Shown here: piece by piece, positions 31,392-32,608 of the stretch
Layout of the letters: each line of letters starts with the position of its first letter
How positions within the stretch are numbered: position 1 is the stretch's first letter
Assembly (NCBI GenBank): GCA_018821925.1
Contig: JAHJLF010000046.1
Location: 1 to 32,608 of the forward strand
Reading direction: 5' to 3'
Length of the DNA stretch: 32,608 bases
Origin: Candidatus Edwardsbacteria bacterium
GTDB taxonomy: Bacteria > Edwardsbacteria > AC1 > EtOH8
The notes under the pieces: generated by a model
The model's input: the letters and a program-made list of their open reading frames with translations, nothing else
Told to the model about the DNA's origin: nothing
Databases searched by the model: none
Translations under genes and position numbers: made by a program

Positions 31392-31886
31392 CTATGTCGT
31401 CCGGTAATTGGTGTACTGCAATGCCAGCCCCAGATCGTCCTCCCGGAACAGGGCGATCACCTTCTGCAGGTCGTCCTTGTCCTTACCGGTGACCCGCACC
31501 TGCTGGTCCTGTATCTGGGCCTGGACCTTGATGCTGCTGGCCTTGATGCGCTTGACCATCTCCTTGGCCTTGTCCATGGGAATGCCCTGCACCAGATTCA
31601 ACTCCTGGCGGATCATCCCCTTGGCGGCGGTATCCACCGGGCCCAGCTCCAGGCATTTGACCGACAGCCCACGCTTGACCATCTTGCCGTAGAGGATATC
31701 CAGCATGCTCTTGCGCTTGAACTCGTCGCTGGCCAGCAGGGTGATCTTCTCGGGGCCCAGATCCATCTGGCAGTTGGCGCCCTTGAAATCGAACCGCCCG
31801 GTCATCTCCTTCTGGGCCATTACCACGGCGTTCTTCATCTCCTGGGCGTCTATCTTGGATACGATATCGAATGAACTTTGGCTCAT
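31392..31886 (-). CDS. yajQ: YajQ family nucleotide-binding protein
   Basis: A 164-residue cytoplasmic protein matching the YajQ family over its whole length: SSFDIVSKIDAQEMKNAV at the start, TGRFDFKGANC, KAKEMVKRIKASSIKVQAQIQDQQVRVTGK and DDLQKVI. Relatives bind cyclic di-GMP or other nucleotides and some act as regulators. It lies 86 nt downstream of lolA and is followed by a strong terminator. Confidence 0.95.
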   Translation of the reverse strand: MSQSSFDIVSKIDAQEMKNAVVMAQKEMTGRFDFKGANCQMDLGPEKITLLASDEFKRKSMLDILYGKMVKRGLSVKCLELGPVDTAAKGMIRQELNLVQGIPMDKAKEMVKRIKASSIKVQAQIQDQQVRVTGKDKDDLQKVIALFREDDLGLALQYTNYRTT

Positions 31887-31934
31887 ATTAGTTATTTGAT
31901 TTTGGTTATTAGATTTTAGTTGACCTAATTATAT

Positions 31935-31958
31935 CTGTCCGCTATACCCTGTCCGCTA
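31935..31958. repeat. Short tandem direct repeat upstream of yajQ
   Basis: CTGTCCGCTA occurs twice with a 14-bp period, next to a TATAAT-like box on the minus strand (about 31928-31933). It could be an operator or chance. Confidence 0.35.
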
Positions 31959-31972
31959 AACGCTGGAGTTTA

Positions 31973-32602
31973 TCAATTGGCGTCTATCAGCTTGGCATTC
32001 TTGGGCACCACGAAATTGAAGCGGTCGTCCTTGATTCCGGAATTGGTCTTGATCTTGGTGAAGCGATACTCGCTGGAGTTGTCGTTGACATCCACCACGT
32101 CGATGCCGGTGATCTCGTAGGTCTTCTTGTCTACGATCACTTTGATCTCCTTGAACAGCTCCTTGAACTCCGGGATATCCAGCCAGCACTGGTAATTGCC
32201 GTTGGTCTTGCAGCCGTTCTTGACCTTCCCGGTCAGCAACTTGCCCAGCGGATTCAGCAGCACCAGGAAATCCTTGGATTCGGCCAGGTCGGTCCGGAAC
32301 ACCTGTTTGTCCTTTTCCAGGTAAAGCCAGAGATTCTTGCCGTCGCAGATGATCTGCTGGGTCTCCGGCTTCTTGATGTCCATCCGCAGTTTGTTGGGGC
32401 GCTTCATCTCCACCTTGCCCTCGAAGCGGTGGCAGGTGCCGGTGGCCGAAGCGCAGGAGATCAGCTCCAGGTCGGCCTTGAAATCGGTGACATCCTTGTA
32501 TCTGGCCCTGACCTGCGCCATGATCGCCTCCGCCTCCTGGGCAAAGGACATCCCGGAGATCAGCAGCAGTAAGGCGGCCCCTAGGACAGCCATCTTTTTC
32601 AT
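31973..32602 (-). CDS. lolA: Outer-membrane lipoprotein carrier protein LolA
   Basis: A 209-residue periplasmic chaperone that carries lipoproteins from the LolCDE transporter to the outer membrane. Signal peptide MKKMAVLGAALLLLISGMSF is followed by QEAEAIMAQVRARYKDVTDFKADL, and RPNKLRMDIKKPETQQIICDGKNLWLYLE, the characteristic core of the family. It has five cysteines (C50, C57, C86, C131, C139), more than usual, which could form disulfides. The start at 32602 gives a full signal peptide; the upstream region lies outside the window. Its cargo may include the lipoproteins encoded at 1492, 10575 and 26017. Confidence 0.92.
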   Translation of the reverse strand: MKKMAVLGAALLLLISGMSFAQEAEAIMAQVRARYKDVTDFKADLELISCASATGTCHRFEGKVEMKRPNKLRMDIKKPETQQIICDGKNLWLYLEKDKQVFRTDLAESKDFLVLLNPLGKLLTGKVKNGCKTNGNYQCWLDIPEFKELFKEIKVIVDKKTYEITGIDVVDVNDNSSEYRFTKIKTNSGIKDDRFNFVVPKNAKLIDAN

Positions 32603-32608
32603 CAGTCA

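Noticed and set aside
1-32608. tRNA or rRNA genes
   Set aside because: No cloverleaf with a TTC loop and acceptor stem, and no rRNA-like conserved stretch, was noticed in the intergenic DNA.

Overview
The window comes from a Gram-negative (diderm) bacterium. It has LolA, an Omp85 protein, several outer-membrane barrels ending in phenylalanine, and lipoproteins with clear lipoboxes. C25 and M6 peptidases with FlgD/T9SS-like C-terminal domains, a PorV-like barrel and a DUF5683-like protein suggest a lineage in or near the FCB group, for example an uncultured phylum such as Edwardsbacteria, TA06 or WOR-3. That placement is inference. Coding DNA is moderately GC-rich and all 25 supported genes lie on the minus strand, so transcription runs from high to low coordinates. 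No tRNA, rRNA, CRISPR array, insertion sequence or transposase was seen.

Layout in transcription order. (1) 32602-31392: lolA and yajQ, ending in a hairpin terminator. (2) 30574-30065: an unrecognised gene behind a consensus sigma70 promoter. (3) 29848-28058: a PilB/GspE assembly ATPase, with repeat-filled non-coding islands of about 0.8 kb and 0.6 kb nearby. (4) 27454-22288: dGTPase-like HD protein, small lipoprotein, PaaI-type thioesterase, then a tight cluster of DUF3795 protein, phospholipase D-like protein, RimO and prepilin peptidase. (5) 22031-5508: a 16.5 kb run of seven envelope genes: C25 peptidase (PorU-like), PorV-like barrel with a very large insertion, M6 metalloprotease, DUF5683-like protein, beta-propeller lipoprotein, large SprA-like barrel and Omp85 protein. 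(6) 5395 to the left edge: transaldolase, transketolase N-terminal half, nitroreductase, Fe-S aldo/keto reductase, lipoprotein, transketolase C-terminal half, and a partial exported protein.

Block 5 is the most interesting part. It reads as a compact type IX secretion-like locus in which a PorU-like sortase and PorV-like shuttle sit beside a likely cargo (the M6 protease), a candidate translocon (SprA-like) and a barrel-assembly factor (Omp85). Two features are odd: about 480 extra residues inside the PorV-like protein, and an apparent ATT start codon on the Omp85 gene.

Block 6 is a non-oxidative pentose-phosphate operon in which three unrelated genes and a 93-bp repeat separate the two transketolase halves. 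Its consensus promoter is followed by a terminator hairpin just before the first gene, which suggests attenuation. Intergenic DNA carries several families of short palindromic repeats, including three near-full copies of a 93-bp element and four copies of a 42-bp element.
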